Of a stretch of DNA of 64,000 nucleotides, positions 54,776 to 63,316 are shown in pieces (position 1 is the first letter of the stretch; every line of letters begins with the position of its first letter). This DNA comes from Pedobacter punctiformis (GTDB taxonomy: Bacteria; Bacteroidota; Bacteroidia; Sphingobacteriales; Sphingobacteriaceae): positions 62,001 to 126,000 of the forward strand of contig NZ_JAPWGM010000001.1 in NCBI RefSeq assembly GCF_027213715.1, given 5' to 3'. The position numbers and the translations under genes are program-made. The notes beneath the pieces were generated by a model. That model saw nothing but the letters and a program-made list of their open reading frames with translations, had not been told where the DNA came from and made no database searches.

Positions 54776-55657
54776 ATGATACAATTACTTGCCCCCACCC
54801 ACTGGAAAGACTACGAACTGATTGATTGCGGGGATTTTGAAAAATTAGAACGTTTTGGAAACGTTATTTTAATCAGACCAGAGCCTCAGGCAGTCTGGAA
54901 AAAAACGTTATCAGAACAGGAATGGAAAAAAACTGCTAACATTACTTTTAGAGGCCGCTCTGCTACATCAGGTGAGTGGGTAAAGAAAAATCAGTCTATC
55001 CCAGACCGTTGGCATGTTGAATATAAAAACAACGAAGTTGCCATTAAACTTCGTCTGGGTTTAACTTCCTTTAAACATGTTGGCGTTTTTCCCGAGCAAG
55101 CAGTTAACTGGGATTTCATTTCCTCATCTATTAAAAAATTTAAAACACCACAACCAAAAGTATTAAACCTTTTCGCCTACACGGGTGCGGCGTCATTAAT
55201 TGCTAATGCTGCCGGTGCAGAAACCACTCACGTTGATTCAATTAAACAGGTTGTAACCTGGGCCAATGAAAATCAGGAGCTTTCGGGATTGAAAAATACC
55301 CGCTGGATGGTTGAAGATGCCTTGAAGTTTGTTAAAAAGGAGCTTAAAAGAGGTAAAAAATACAACGGCATTATTTTAGATCCACCTGCTTACGGACATG
55401 GTCCGAATGGCGAGAAGTGGAAACTGGAAGATCATATTCAGGAAATGATGCAGGATGTGGTTCAGCTTCTGGATGAAAAAGAGCACTTTTTAATCCTGAA
55501 CACCTATTCATTGGGATTTTCTTCTGTTATTGTAGAAAATCTGATCCGGACATCCTTCCCTCAGGTAAAAAATCTTGAAACCGGAGAATTGTACTTACAG
55601 GCAACCGCAGGCATAAAACTTCCTTTGGGCGTTTTCGGCAAATTCTGTAATGTGTAA
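54776..55657 (+). CDS. SAM-dependent methyltransferase, RlmI/RlmK-like
   Basis: A 293-residue methyltransferase with VLNLFAYTGAASLIANAAGA (motif I), WMVEDALKFV and the catalytic-type motif LDPPAYGHGPNGEKW. It belongs with the 23S rRNA cytosine-C5/guanine-N7 methyltransferase group (Methyltrans_SAM), but has a variant N-terminus with no PUA domain visible. It follows mlaF by 21 bases, probably by chance of operon arrangement. Confidence 0.85.
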   Translation: MIQLLAPTHWKDYELIDCGDFEKLERFGNVILIRPEPQAVWKKTLSEQEWKKTANITFRGRSATSGEWVKKNQSIPDRWHVEYKNNEVAIKLRLGLTSFKHVGVFPEQAVNWDFISSSIKKFKTPQPKVLNLFAYTGAASLIANAAGAETTHVDSIKQVVTWANENQELSGLKNTRWMVEDALKFVKKELKRGKKYNGIILDPPAYGHGPNGEKWKLEDHIQEMMQDVVQLLDEKEHFLILNTYSLGFSSVIVENLIRTSFPQVKNLETGELYLQATAGIKLPLGVFGKFCNV

Positions 55658-55752
55658 ATGTTAATTACTTTATTTTGAATTATCAGTTATCCCATCTACT
55701 TTCATCAATTGGGAAAACCATCTTAACGCTTAAAAAAACTATTATTAAATTT

Positions 55753-56796
55753 ATGAAATTTCCACAATTAGCGGGCACACTAATACTTGGGTTTGCCGCC
55801 ATCAGCTTATTCGCCAACTGTAATTCGGACGGAAAAAGCAGCGTCGGTAAAATATTTTCTTCTGATACGACTAAAAAGAAAACAGATTCAGCAGCTGTTG
55901 TAATGAAACCCGTTGATCCAAAACTTTATGATTCATTAAACCGTAAACTGGCAAATGGCGATACGACTGGAAAATGGCCGGTAAAAAAGCAACCTATTCC
56001 ATTGGCGGGTGCAATTTTACCGTTTAAACGTATTGTTGTGTATTATGGCAATTTACATTCAAAAAAAATGGGTGCACTTGGAGAATATGCGCCAAAAGAA
56101 ATGTGGCAGCGTTTAAATGCCGAAGTAAAACACTGGGAAAAAGCAGATCCTTCCACTCCGGTACAACCAGGCTTACATTATATTGCAGCAGTTGCAAGCG
56201 GTACGCCGGGTAAAGATGGTAAATACATCAACCGAATGGGTAATAAACAAATTGATTCTGTTTTATCTATCGCAAAAATGCAGCCTGGAACCATCGTATT
56301 TTTAGACTTGCAGGTTGCTTTGAGTAACATAAAAGCAGAATTGCCTCATATTGAAAAATACCTGCAATTGCCTTATGTACATTTAGGTATTGACCCTGAA
56401 TTTTCTATGAAAGATGGAACTTTACCGGGTAAAAAAATCGGAACGTATGATGCAGCAGATATCAATTATGTATCTGGTTATTTAGCAGATATGGTAAAAA
56501 AATACAACCTGCCTCCAAAGGTTTTCACCGTACACCGCTTTACTAAAAAAATGGTTACCAATTATCAGAACATAAAATTAAGACCTGAAGTTCAAATTGT
56601 AATGCACATGGATGGATGGGGTGAGCCTGAATTGAAAAAAGGAACGTATCGTCACTTCATCTATTCTGAACCCGTACAATTCACAGGATTCAAGTTGTTT
56701 TATAAAAATGACTTGAAGAAAGAGCCAAAACGTTTATTAACGCCTGAAGAGTTATTAAAACTTACACCAAAACCGATATACATTCAATATCAATAA
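55753..56796 (+). CDS. Lipoprotein of unknown function, possibly TIM-barrel
   Basis: The ATG at 55753 gives a lipoprotein signal (MKFPQLAGTLILGFAAISLF, then ANC); an upstream TTG at 55675 would bury it. The mature part starts with a low-complexity linker, then a domain of about 260 residues with ordered beta/alpha units: RIVVYYGNLHSKKMGALGEY, LHYIAAVASGTPG, GTIVFLDLQVALSNI, VHLGIDPEFSM and VFTVHRFTKKM. The acidic residues at strand ends (LDLQ, IDPEF) recall glycoside-hydrolase-like barrels, but no family was recognised. Confidence 0.68.
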   Translation: MKFPQLAGTLILGFAAISLFANCNSDGKSSVGKIFSSDTTKKKTDSAAVVMKPVDPKLYDSLNRKLANGDTTGKWPVKKQPIPLAGAILPFKRIVVYYGNLHSKKMGALGEYAPKEMWQRLNAEVKHWEKADPSTPVQPGLHYIAAVASGTPGKDGKYINRMGNKQIDSVLSIAKMQPGTIVFLDLQVALSNIKAELPHIEKYLQLPYVHLGIDPEFSMKDGTLPGKKIGTYDAADINYVSGYLADMVKKYNLPPKVFTVHRFTKKMVTNYQNIKLRPEVQIVMHMDGWGEPELKKGTYRHFIYSEPVQFTGFKLFYKNDLKKEPKRLLTPEELLKLTPKPIYIQYQ

Positions 56797-56856
56797 AGGC
56801 AGTCTTTTTTAGGAGCTTATAAAGCTTTTAGGAAAAAACACACATTAATTATCACG

Positions 56857-56889
56857 ACCTCGTAAATATTATTTTTACGAGGTTTTTTT
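56857..56889 (+). terminator. Rho-independent terminator
   Basis: ACCTCGTAAA (56857-56866) pairs perfectly with TTTACGAGGT (56874-56883), followed by seven T. It ends the mla-methyltransferase-lipoprotein transcript before msrA. Confidence 0.9.
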
Positions 56890-56937
56890 ATATACGTTTG
56901 AAAAACATTATACCTTAATTTTATGTTAAATTAGACT

Positions 56938-57480
56938 ATGCAAACAGCAACATTTGGTGGAGGATGCTTTTGGTGCACCGAAGCCGTATTTCAAACCTTA
57001 AATGGTGTAAATCAAGTAACATCAGGTTATATGGGAGGTGAGTTAAAGCACCCTACCTATATGGAAATTTGTAATGGCGATACCGGTCATGCGGAAGTTA
57101 TTCAAATTCAATTTGATGAAACAATCATTAGCTTCCAGGAGCTTTTACTTATTTTTTTTAAAACCCATAATCCAACAACGTTAAACAAACAGGGCAATGA
57201 TATCGGCACACAATATCGTTCGGTAATTTTCTACGATAATCCCGAGCAAAAAAAACAGGCAGAGGAAATGATTGACGAGCTTACCAGGCAGTTAGTTTTT
57301 GATCAGCCGATTATAACTGAAATTACACCGGTTTCTGAGTTTTACGAAGCTGAAGATTACCACCAAAACTACTTTAGCGAAAATCAAAGTAAGCCTTATT
57401 GCGCTTTTGTTATTCAACCGAAGTTAAACAAGTTTACTGCTGATTTTAAAGAAAAAATAAAGCCTGAATTTTTAGAATAA
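56938..57480 (+). CDS. msrA: Peptide-methionine (S)-S-oxide reductase
   Basis: Repairs methionine-S-sulfoxide in proteins. The nucleophile is Cys10 in FGGGCFWCTEAVF; GYMGG, NGDTGHAEVIQI and QYRSVIFYD follow. Length 180. A possible resolving cysteine is in KPYCAFVIQPK. It converges on the flavoprotein gene with four bases between stops. Confidence 0.95.
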   Translation: MQTATFGGGCFWCTEAVFQTLNGVNQVTSGYMGGELKHPTYMEICNGDTGHAEVIQIQFDETIISFQELLLIFFKTHNPTTLNKQGNDIGTQYRSVIFYDNPEQKKQAEEMIDELTRQLVFDQPIITEITPVSEFYEAEDYHQNYFSENQSKPYCAFVIQPKLNKFTADFKEKIKPEFLE

Positions 57481-57483
57481 TCA

Positions 57484-58569
57484 TTACTCAAAAGTGAGTA
57501 ATGCATGCTGGCTTGCGGTATGCAAATCCCTCCAAACCCGGTTAATTTCCGTTTCCTTTCTAGCCGCCTCCAATCCACAATAAATAAACAAAGTATCAGC
57601 AACTCTTCTGCCTGTATGTGCTAATTTCCGGCTTAAAGTGCTCACTTCATCCAGTTTATTAACATCAATTTTCCTGCTACGGATTAACTGAGACCACGAT
57701 TCATCAAAAACGGAGTAAAATTCTTTTCTAACGGAAAGCAGCTCGGTTTTACAACGATTTAATTCTGATTTGAAATAGGTAATTTGTTTTTCATTATATC
57801 TTTTTAATCCAGACCTGGAATAAAAAGAATTTTCAACCAGGCTGATGAAATGCTTTGCCATACCCAGACTGTTTACAGCAAGTGTGGTTTCTGCAAGCTG
57901 CAAAAAAGGGTAATCAAAACCCTCATCAGCCACACTGATGTGTTCATTAATTTTAAAAGTACGGTTTTCAGGTACATTTAAATTCTGCACTTCAAAAGCA
58001 TGACTTCCGGTTGCAATTAAACCGAAATAAGACCAACCGGGTAATATATTTACTTCTTCTTTTTTTAAAATGAAAGATTTTATTTCCGGCTCCCCATTTT
58101 CATCTAAAATATCTTCATCCTTTTCGTTTTTCAAAGCACAATTAGCCGTAAATATTGTAGCATGAAGTGCGCCACTTGCATATTTCCAATGGCCATTTAC
58201 CAGATAACCCTGTGCTGTTTTAATTGCAGTACCACCAACAGCTCCGCTACCTGCAAAACAAACTTTCCGATCTGCAAAAACCTCTTTAGCCAAATCAGGA
58301 TCAAGAAAACCTGCAAACCAGCCTGCTCCGCTGCAAAGTGTAATGGTCCAGCCCAAACTTCCATCAGCTTCAGCCAGAGATTCTTCCAACCTTAAAATTT
58401 CGGGTAATTTTTTTCCGGGCCCACCATACACTTCCGGAACAAACAACTTAAACCAATCTTCCTGATAAGCCAGTTCTAAAATTTCCGGATGTAATGCACC
58501 CATTTCTTCCGAATCAGCTGCATATTCCATTATCTTTTCCTGCCAGTTTGTGGTTAATATTTGTTCCAT
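57484..58569 (-). CDS. Acyl-CoA-dehydrogenase-like flavoprotein in a TPP-riboswitch operon
   Basis: A 361-residue protein of the acyl-CoA dehydrogenase fold: N-terminal helical domain (ILRLEESLAEADGSLGWTIT), central beta domain (CFAGSGAVGGTAIKTAQGY, VNGHWKYASGA) and C-terminal helices with the QITYFK and KLAHTGRRVADTLF region. The central motif resembles HpaB/DszC-type flavin monooxygenase-like members as much as true dehydrogenases. The ATG at 58569 overlaps the stop of the PnuC-type gene (TAATG), so it is co-translated with it and should be under the TPP riboswitch. Substrate unknown. Confidence 0.8.
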   Translation of the reverse strand: MEQILTTNWQEKIMEYAADSEEMGALHPEILELAYQEDWFKLFVPEVYGGPGKKLPEILRLEESLAEADGSLGWTITLCSGAGWFAGFLDPDLAKEVFADRKVCFAGSGAVGGTAIKTAQGYLVNGHWKYASGALHATIFTANCALKNEKDEDILDENGEPEIKSFILKKEEVNILPGWSYFGLIATGSHAFEVQNLNVPENRTFKINEHISVADEGFDYPFLQLAETTLAVNSLGMAKHFISLVENSFYSRSGLKRYNEKQITYFKSELNRCKTELLSVRKEFYSVFDESWSQLIRSRKIDVNKLDEVSTLSRKLAHTGRRVADTLFIYCGLEAARKETEINRVWRDLHTASQHALLTFE

Positions 58570-59195
58570 TATAATGCAGGGTCTAATTTTTTCTTGTTGT
58601 AAATCCTTTTCCAATCGATAAAACCAAAAATGGCTACAATAAACAGTATAGTTGTTAATACAGCAAACATGGCCAGTTTTTTATGGATAAATAATGGAAT
58701 GGCTACAATATTTGAGATGTTAAGGAATATCCAATTCTCTATCTTTCGTTTAGCCAGCAACCACATTCCGGCCCAGGCTGTAGAAGAAACGAATGCATCC
58801 CAGATGGGTACGTCAGAATTTGTGAACCGTTTTAATACAACATAAAGAAATCCGAAGCCAGCAAAAGAAATCAGCAATGCGATGGTTATTTCTGCTGTAG
58901 ATGACCACGAAACCTGCACGCCATTATCTTCTTTTCGCTTTTTCCATATGATCCATCCATAAACGCTCATTACCAGATAATAAATGTTAAGCAAAGTTTC
59001 GGCATAAAGGTTTACCTTAAATAATAGAAACATGGACAGGCAAATGGAAATTATACCTGTTGGATATAACCAGATGTTGTTGCGCTTTGCCAGTAACACC
59101 TCTGAAATCCCAAAACCCACTGCAAGCCATTCGATTATAGAGGTTTGCACAATTTGATTCAGAAACAGGTTGCCCCATTCTTGGAAATTTATCAT
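58569..59195 (-). CDS. pnuC: PnuC-family vitamin transporter, probably thiamine (PnuT)
   Basis: A seven-to-eight-helix transporter of 208 residues with the PnuC signature (WLAVGFGISEVLLAKRNNIW, YPTGIISICLSMFLLF, YYLVMSVYGWIIWKKRKED). PnuC proteins carry nicotinamide riboside, but members behind a TPP riboswitch are thiamine transporters (PnuT). The riboswitch lies directly upstream, so thiamine is the likelier substrate. A flavoprotein gene follows with one-base overlap; no thiamine pyrophosphokinase gene is adjacent. Confidence 0.87.
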   Translation of the reverse strand: MINFQEWGNLFLNQIVQTSIIEWLAVGFGISEVLLAKRNNIWLYPTGIISICLSMFLLFKVNLYAETLLNIYYLVMSVYGWIIWKKRKEDNGVQVSWSSTAEITIALLISFAGFGFLYVVLKRFTNSDVPIWDAFVSSTAWAGMWLLAKRKIENWIFLNISNIVAIPLFIHKKLAMFAVLTTILFIVAIFGFIDWKRIYNKKKLDPAL

Positions 59196-59234
59196 TTACC
59201 GTTTGATTTGCTTTTACAGCTTATAAAAATTAGT

Positions 59235-59258
59235 AAAAACTGTTACAGGGGCGAACAG
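59235..59258 (-). terminator. Possible expression-platform terminator of the TPP riboswitch
   Basis: On the minus strand CTGTT and AACAG form a 5-bp stem (plus a G-U pair) followed by five T. The loop contains CCCCT, which could pair with AGGGG of the aptamer (59417-59421) as a competing structure. The stem is short, so the call is tentative. Confidence 0.45.
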
Positions 59259-59267
59259 CATTGTAAT

Positions 59268-59428
59268 TAACCTCTTCCCTACGCCGGCATTATCCGAATC
59301 AGGTGCATTTAAGGTTTAAGATAAAAGTTTGTGAATTACACATCCTTTTGCCTTTCTACTTAAAATGGGTATAATCTCAGCCAATGTGAGCAACAGAAAT
59401 TGCGTCAGCATCAGCACCCCTATGAGCA
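59268..59428 (-). promoter_or_regulatory. TPP riboswitch (THI element) upstream of the PnuC-type gene
   Basis: Read on the minus strand, the conserved boxes appear in order: GGGGTGC (59420-59414), CTGAGA (59380-59375), ACCC (59370-59367), then ACCTGATTCGGATAATGCCG (59304-59285) and GCGTAGGGA (59284-59276). The piece between GGGGTGC and CTGAGA is about 33 bases and contains its own hairpin (GCAA/TTGC), and the variable arm before ACCTGAT is 62 bases, both longer than usual. It should bind thiamine pyrophosphate and lower expression of the downstream operon. Confidence 0.95.
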
Positions 59429-59489
59429 GGACAAATATAATTTTTAAATTGAAGAATTAAGATTTAAAGAATAACAATATGTTTACTCT

Positions 59490-59523
59490 TAAAAACAAAT
59501 GGTCCGTGAACACGAACCATTTG
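59490..59523 (-). terminator. Terminator of parC
   Basis: CAAATGGT and ACCATTTG form an 8-bp stem, extended by CGTG/CACG after one mismatch. On the minus strand it is followed by TTTTTAAG, 26 bases past the parC stop. Confidence 0.8.
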
Positions 59524-59548
59524 ATAGATTTATGCTGTAAAAAGCAGA

Positions 59549-62530
59549 TTAAAATAACCCCAGCTGCCCCTTATCATCAATTTCAATATCATTTGGATTG
59601 GTGATCTCGAAATCAATTTTCTTAATCGGTTTTTCTTCAACTTTAGGTGCTTCCTTTTTAACAGGTTCCGGTTTTGTTACTGGCGGTTCTGCTACAGGTT
59701 TTTCTGCTTCTTTTTTAACTGGTTCATCAATTTGAACAGCTGGCTCAGCAGGTCTTTCTATCACTGGCTCAGGTTGATTAACAACAGGTTTCTCAACTTC
59801 TTTTTTAGCTGGTTCATCAATTTTATCAACCCGATCAGTAGTTTTTTCTATCACTGGCTTAGGTTGTTTAGCAGCAGGCTTTTCTACTTCTTGTTCTGGT
59901 GTTTCTGCCCGAACCTCATCAATAATTTCCTCTTCGGCAGTTTCCGGCCCTTCATTATTTTCACTTTCATCCTCATCAGGTCCTTCAACTTCGGGTATTT
60001 CAGCGATTTCCTCTTCAGGTTCTTCTAAAACCACTTTTTGAACGTCGTGTGGAGATAAACGATTGCCATTTGCCTTTAGTCCTTTTACATCAATTAATTC
60101 AGCTAAAACCAAATCTAATGTTTCAGGAATTTGGGTTTTACCTTTTAATATATCAACGATGATTTTTGCTGTAGGGTTAGCGGTTAAAAATAACAGCCTT
60201 GATTTTGGCTCTTCACTAATAAAATATATCTTTTTACCAACAGATTGGGATTCGAAAGTAAAGCGTTTAACAAAATAATTTTGAGCTTTTCCATCGTAAT
60301 GTACCGCAGCAAAAACCTTTTCAGGATCAAATTTTTGAATTAAAATCAGGCCGTCGTCAAAGTGATTACTTAGCTCAAAAGAACTTAGCTCATAATAACC
60401 GTCCTTATTAATCTGCAGTATTTTATCATCACCATCAAACTCGCCCAAATACTTACCGCGTCCATCCACATTTAAACGCTTTAATAAATCATCATACCAG
60501 ATTTTTAATCCTGATAAGGTTGAAACACCTTTGCTCTTTAAAATGATTTTTTTAACCGGATATTTAGAAATAATATTGCCCTGCGAACCACGGCCTTTTA
60601 TAGCCACTTCGGCAAAATCCTGGTCAAACTGCAACTTACGCAGTTTAGAATGTGGTTTTAAAGCGATATTGACAACTTCAGCCTCTCCGTTTGGATTGGC
60701 TGTAAAATATAAAACCTTTGAGCCTTTAGAACCTTTGGTTAAATCGTATTCTTTATCGCGGGTAACTCCAACAACAGCAAAACGTTTAATGTAAGCTGTA
60801 CCGCTTGCACCATCTTTATAAATCATGTTGTAAATGGTACGCTCATCATTTTTCTTAAATACCTGTGCATGAATAATTCCTTTACCTACAAAGGTTTTAT
60901 CTGCCACTTTGGTGATGATGCACTTACCATCTTCGCGGAACACGATAATTTCATCGATATCTGAACAATCTGCAACAAATTCGTCTTTACGTAAACCAGA
61001 ACCAATAAAACCATCCTCCCGGTTCATGTATAACTTAATGTTGGCTAAAGCTACTTTTGCAGCTTCCACACGATCAAAAAGACGAATTTCGGTTTTACGT
61101 TCCCTTCCCTTGCCATATTTATCTTTCAGTTTCTGAAACCAGGCAATGGCATAATCGGTGAGATGTTTTAAATGATTTTTAACCACCTTAATTTCATCTT
61201 CCAGGTTTTTCATTTGCTCATCGGCCTTTTTCACATCAAAACGTGTGATGCTACTCATTGGCTTATCGATTAACTTTTTGAAATCTTCCGGTAAAATTTC
61301 ACGGTAAAGTGAAGGCTTAAACGGATCAAATAAAATGTGTAAAACTTCAACTACTTTGTCAAAATCAGTTGAATTTTCATATTCAGGATTTTTATACATC
61401 CCCTCCTGAATAAATATTTTTAATAAAGAACTGAAGAAAATCTTTTCCTGCAACTCGTGCAGACGAATTTCCAATTCTTTTTTCAATAAGTTTTTAGTGT
61501 GTTTTGTATTTTCAATTAAGATATCGTTTACACTTAAAAAGTGTGGCTTATCTCCCTGAATAATACAGGTATTTGGCGAAATAGAAACCTCGCAGGCGGT
61601 AAAAGCATATAAAGCGTCAATCGTAACATCAGGCGAAATTCCTGGCGCCAGGTGCACTACAATTTCTACATTTGCGGCGGTATTATCTTCAATCTTCTTG
61701 ATCTTGATTTTACCTTTATCATTGGCAGATAAAATACTATCAATTACAGAGCCTGTTGTGGTACTAAACGGAACTTCAGAAATCACTAAAGTCTTTTTAT
61801 CTTTTTCGGTAATTTTTGCCCTGACCCGAATTTTGCCTCCACGTTGTCCTTCATTATAATTTGAAAAGTCGGCCATTCCGCCCGTAAAGAAATCAGGCAA
61901 TATATCCGGACGCACGCCTTTTAAAGCTTCTATCGATGCATCGAGCAATTCGATAAAATTATGCGGCATCACCTTCGTCGCCAAACCTACAGCAATACCT
62001 TCGGCACCCTGCGCTAATAATAACGGGAATTTAACCGGTAGTGTAACCGGTTCATTGTTACGTCCATCATAACTTAACTGCCAAACGGTGGTATCTGCAT
62101 TAAATACAACATCATTGGCAAATTTTGATAAACGGGCCTCAATGTAACGTGGAGCAGCAGCACTATCGCCAGTAACCGGATCGCCCCAGTTACCCTGACA
62201 ATCGATTAGTAAATCTTTTTGTCCAATCTGCACCATCGCATCGCCAATAGATGCATCACCATGCGGGTGGTATTTCATGGTGTTGCCAATAACGTTGGCC
62301 GCCTTATTAAAACGTCCATCGTCCATTTCCTTAAGCGAGTGCATAATGCGCCGCTGAACAGGCTTTAATCCATCATGAATATGCGGTACAGCCCGATCAA
62401 GAATTACATAAGAAGCATAATCGAGGAACCAGTTTTCATATAAACCGTTAATTGGTGTTATGGTATGTTTATGATCCTGTCCATCCGGCAGGTTGGTGTC
62501 GTTTACGTTTTGGTCTAATTCTTCACTCAT
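59549..62530 (-). CDS. parC: DNA topoisomerase IV subunit A (GyrA/ParC family)
   Basis: Type IIA topoisomerase subunit of 993 residues. The catalytic tyrosine is Tyr129 in AAPRYIEARL; the N-terminal GLKPVQRRIMHSL and HPHGDASIGDAM motifs are present. Six-bladed beta-pinwheel repeats fill about 500-830. GKGRGSQGN-like text (KGRGSQGNIISKYP) replaces the GyrA-box, favouring ParC. A Pro/Glu/Lys-rich tail of about 140 residues, containing 30-residue repeats, ends in the unusual DDKGQLGLF. parE is not in the window. Confidence 0.93.
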   Translation of the reverse strand: MSEELDQNVNDTNLPDGQDHKHTITPINGLYENWFLDYASYVILDRAVPHIHDGLKPVQRRIMHSLKEMDDGRFNKAANVIGNTMKYHPHGDASIGDAMVQIGQKDLLIDCQGNWGDPVTGDSAAAPRYIEARLSKFANDVVFNADTTVWQLSYDGRNNEPVTLPVKFPLLLAQGAEGIAVGLATKVMPHNFIELLDASIEALKGVRPDILPDFFTGGMADFSNYNEGQRGGKIRVRAKITEKDKKTLVISEVPFSTTTGSVIDSILSANDKGKIKIKKIEDNTAANVEIVVHLAPGISPDVTIDALYAFTACEVSISPNTCIIQGDKPHFLSVNDILIENTKHTKNLLKKELEIRLHELQEKIFFSSLLKIFIQEGMYKNPEYENSTDFDKVVEVLHILFDPFKPSLYREILPEDFKKLIDKPMSSITRFDVKKADEQMKNLEDEIKVVKNHLKHLTDYAIAWFQKLKDKYGKGRERKTEIRLFDRVEAAKVALANIKLYMNREDGFIGSGLRKDEFVADCSDIDEIIVFREDGKCIITKVADKTFVGKGIIHAQVFKKNDERTIYNMIYKDGASGTAYIKRFAVVGVTRDKEYDLTKGSKGSKVLYFTANPNGEAEVVNIALKPHSKLRKLQFDQDFAEVAIKGRGSQGNIISKYPVKKIILKSKGVSTLSGLKIWYDDLLKRLNVDGRGKYLGEFDGDDKILQINKDGYYELSSFELSNHFDDGLILIQKFDPEKVFAAVHYDGKAQNYFVKRFTFESQSVGKKIYFISEEPKSRLLFLTANPTAKIIVDILKGKTQIPETLDLVLAELIDVKGLKANGNRLSPHDVQKVVLEEPEEEIAEIPEVEGPDEDESENNEGPETAEEEIIDEVRAETPEQEVEKPAAKQPKPVIEKTTDRVDKIDEPAKKEVEKPVVNQPEPVIERPAEPAVQIDEPVKKEAEKPVAEPPVTKPEPVKKEAPKVEEKPIKKIDFEITNPNDIEIDDKGQLGLF
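59697..59876. repeat. Two tandem 90-bp repeats in the parC tail
   Basis: 59697-59786 and 59787-59876 encode two 30-residue units (variants of PVIExP, IDEPxKKE and EKPxxxQPxP) with a partial third unit on the far side. The repeat lies in the acidic, proline-rich C-terminal tail. Confidence 0.75.
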
Positions 62531-62673
62531 CTATTTACAAAAATTGGCAGCTGTAAATATAATAAAAATGATTGCACAGCGTGAATACAGATTATTCACA
62601 TTGTGCCATAAATCCACAGTTTCAGCAGCTTTTAAAACATATTATTTACCGAATTTTGTAAAACCGTTTAAAA

Positions 62674-63171
62674 TTACAGTCTTGGCATCACCAATCTGTC
62701 TTCAACAAAAACAAAAGGCAATAGGCTTTTTACACCATTAACTTTTAAAACTTCGCCATTAAGACAATAAAACAGCACTTGAATAGGTTTATTTTGCTTT
62801 TTCTCAAATTCGGACATAACCTGTAAACATGCTCCGCAAGAAGTTATGGGTTTTGTAATTTCGAAAGAATCTGTTTGTGCAGTAATGGCCATACTTTCTA
62901 CCACAGCATCAGGGTGTGTAACGCCAATGGTAAAAAGGGCTACCCTTTCGGCACATAAGCCGGATGGATAGGCCACATTTTCCTGGTTACTGCCCAAAAC
63001 AATTTCTCCGGATGCCAGCTTAATGGCTGTACCCACTCTAAATTTTGAATAAGGCGAATAGGAGCTGCTTAATGCCTGTTCTGACATTTCGCACAATGCT
63101 TTATCTTCTTCATTTAACTCCTCAATACCGGTATAATGCTCGTATGATATATTTAGATCTACTAATTTCAT
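62674..63171 (-). CDS. cdd: Cytidine deaminase
   Basis: Zinc enzyme of pyrimidine salvage converting cytidine to uridine. Zinc ligands and proton donor are Cys73/Glu75 (SGLCAERVALF) and Cys112/Cys115 (TSCGACLQVMSEF); YSPYSKFRVGTAI is the substrate motif. Length 165, a little longer than the 130-residue tetrameric form because of an N-terminal extension. Divergent from tamB. Confidence 0.93.
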   Translation of the reverse strand: MKLVDLNISYEHYTGIEELNEEDKALCEMSEQALSSSYSPYSKFRVGTAIKLASGEIVLGSNQENVAYPSGLCAERVALFTIGVTHPDAVVESMAITAQTDSFEITKPITSCGACLQVMSEFEKKQNKPIQVLFYCLNGEVLKVNGVKSLLPFVFVEDRLVMPRL

Positions 63172-63316
63172 AATTAATAATTTTTCAACCCGCTCTGTTA
63201 AATTTTATAGCGGGCGAACAATTTAGGTTATTTTTTGTATTATTAAAACAAAACGTGCCATTTATTAATTTACATGGCATACTTTTAGCTTTTAGTAAAA
63301 CCAAACACAATTAGTT

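Noticed and set aside
63189..63279. Two small hairpins (CCCGCT/AGCGGG and TGCCAT/ATGGCA) between cdd and tamB
   Set aside because: They lie in a divergent promoter region, have short stems and no T-run directly after, and no known element fits.
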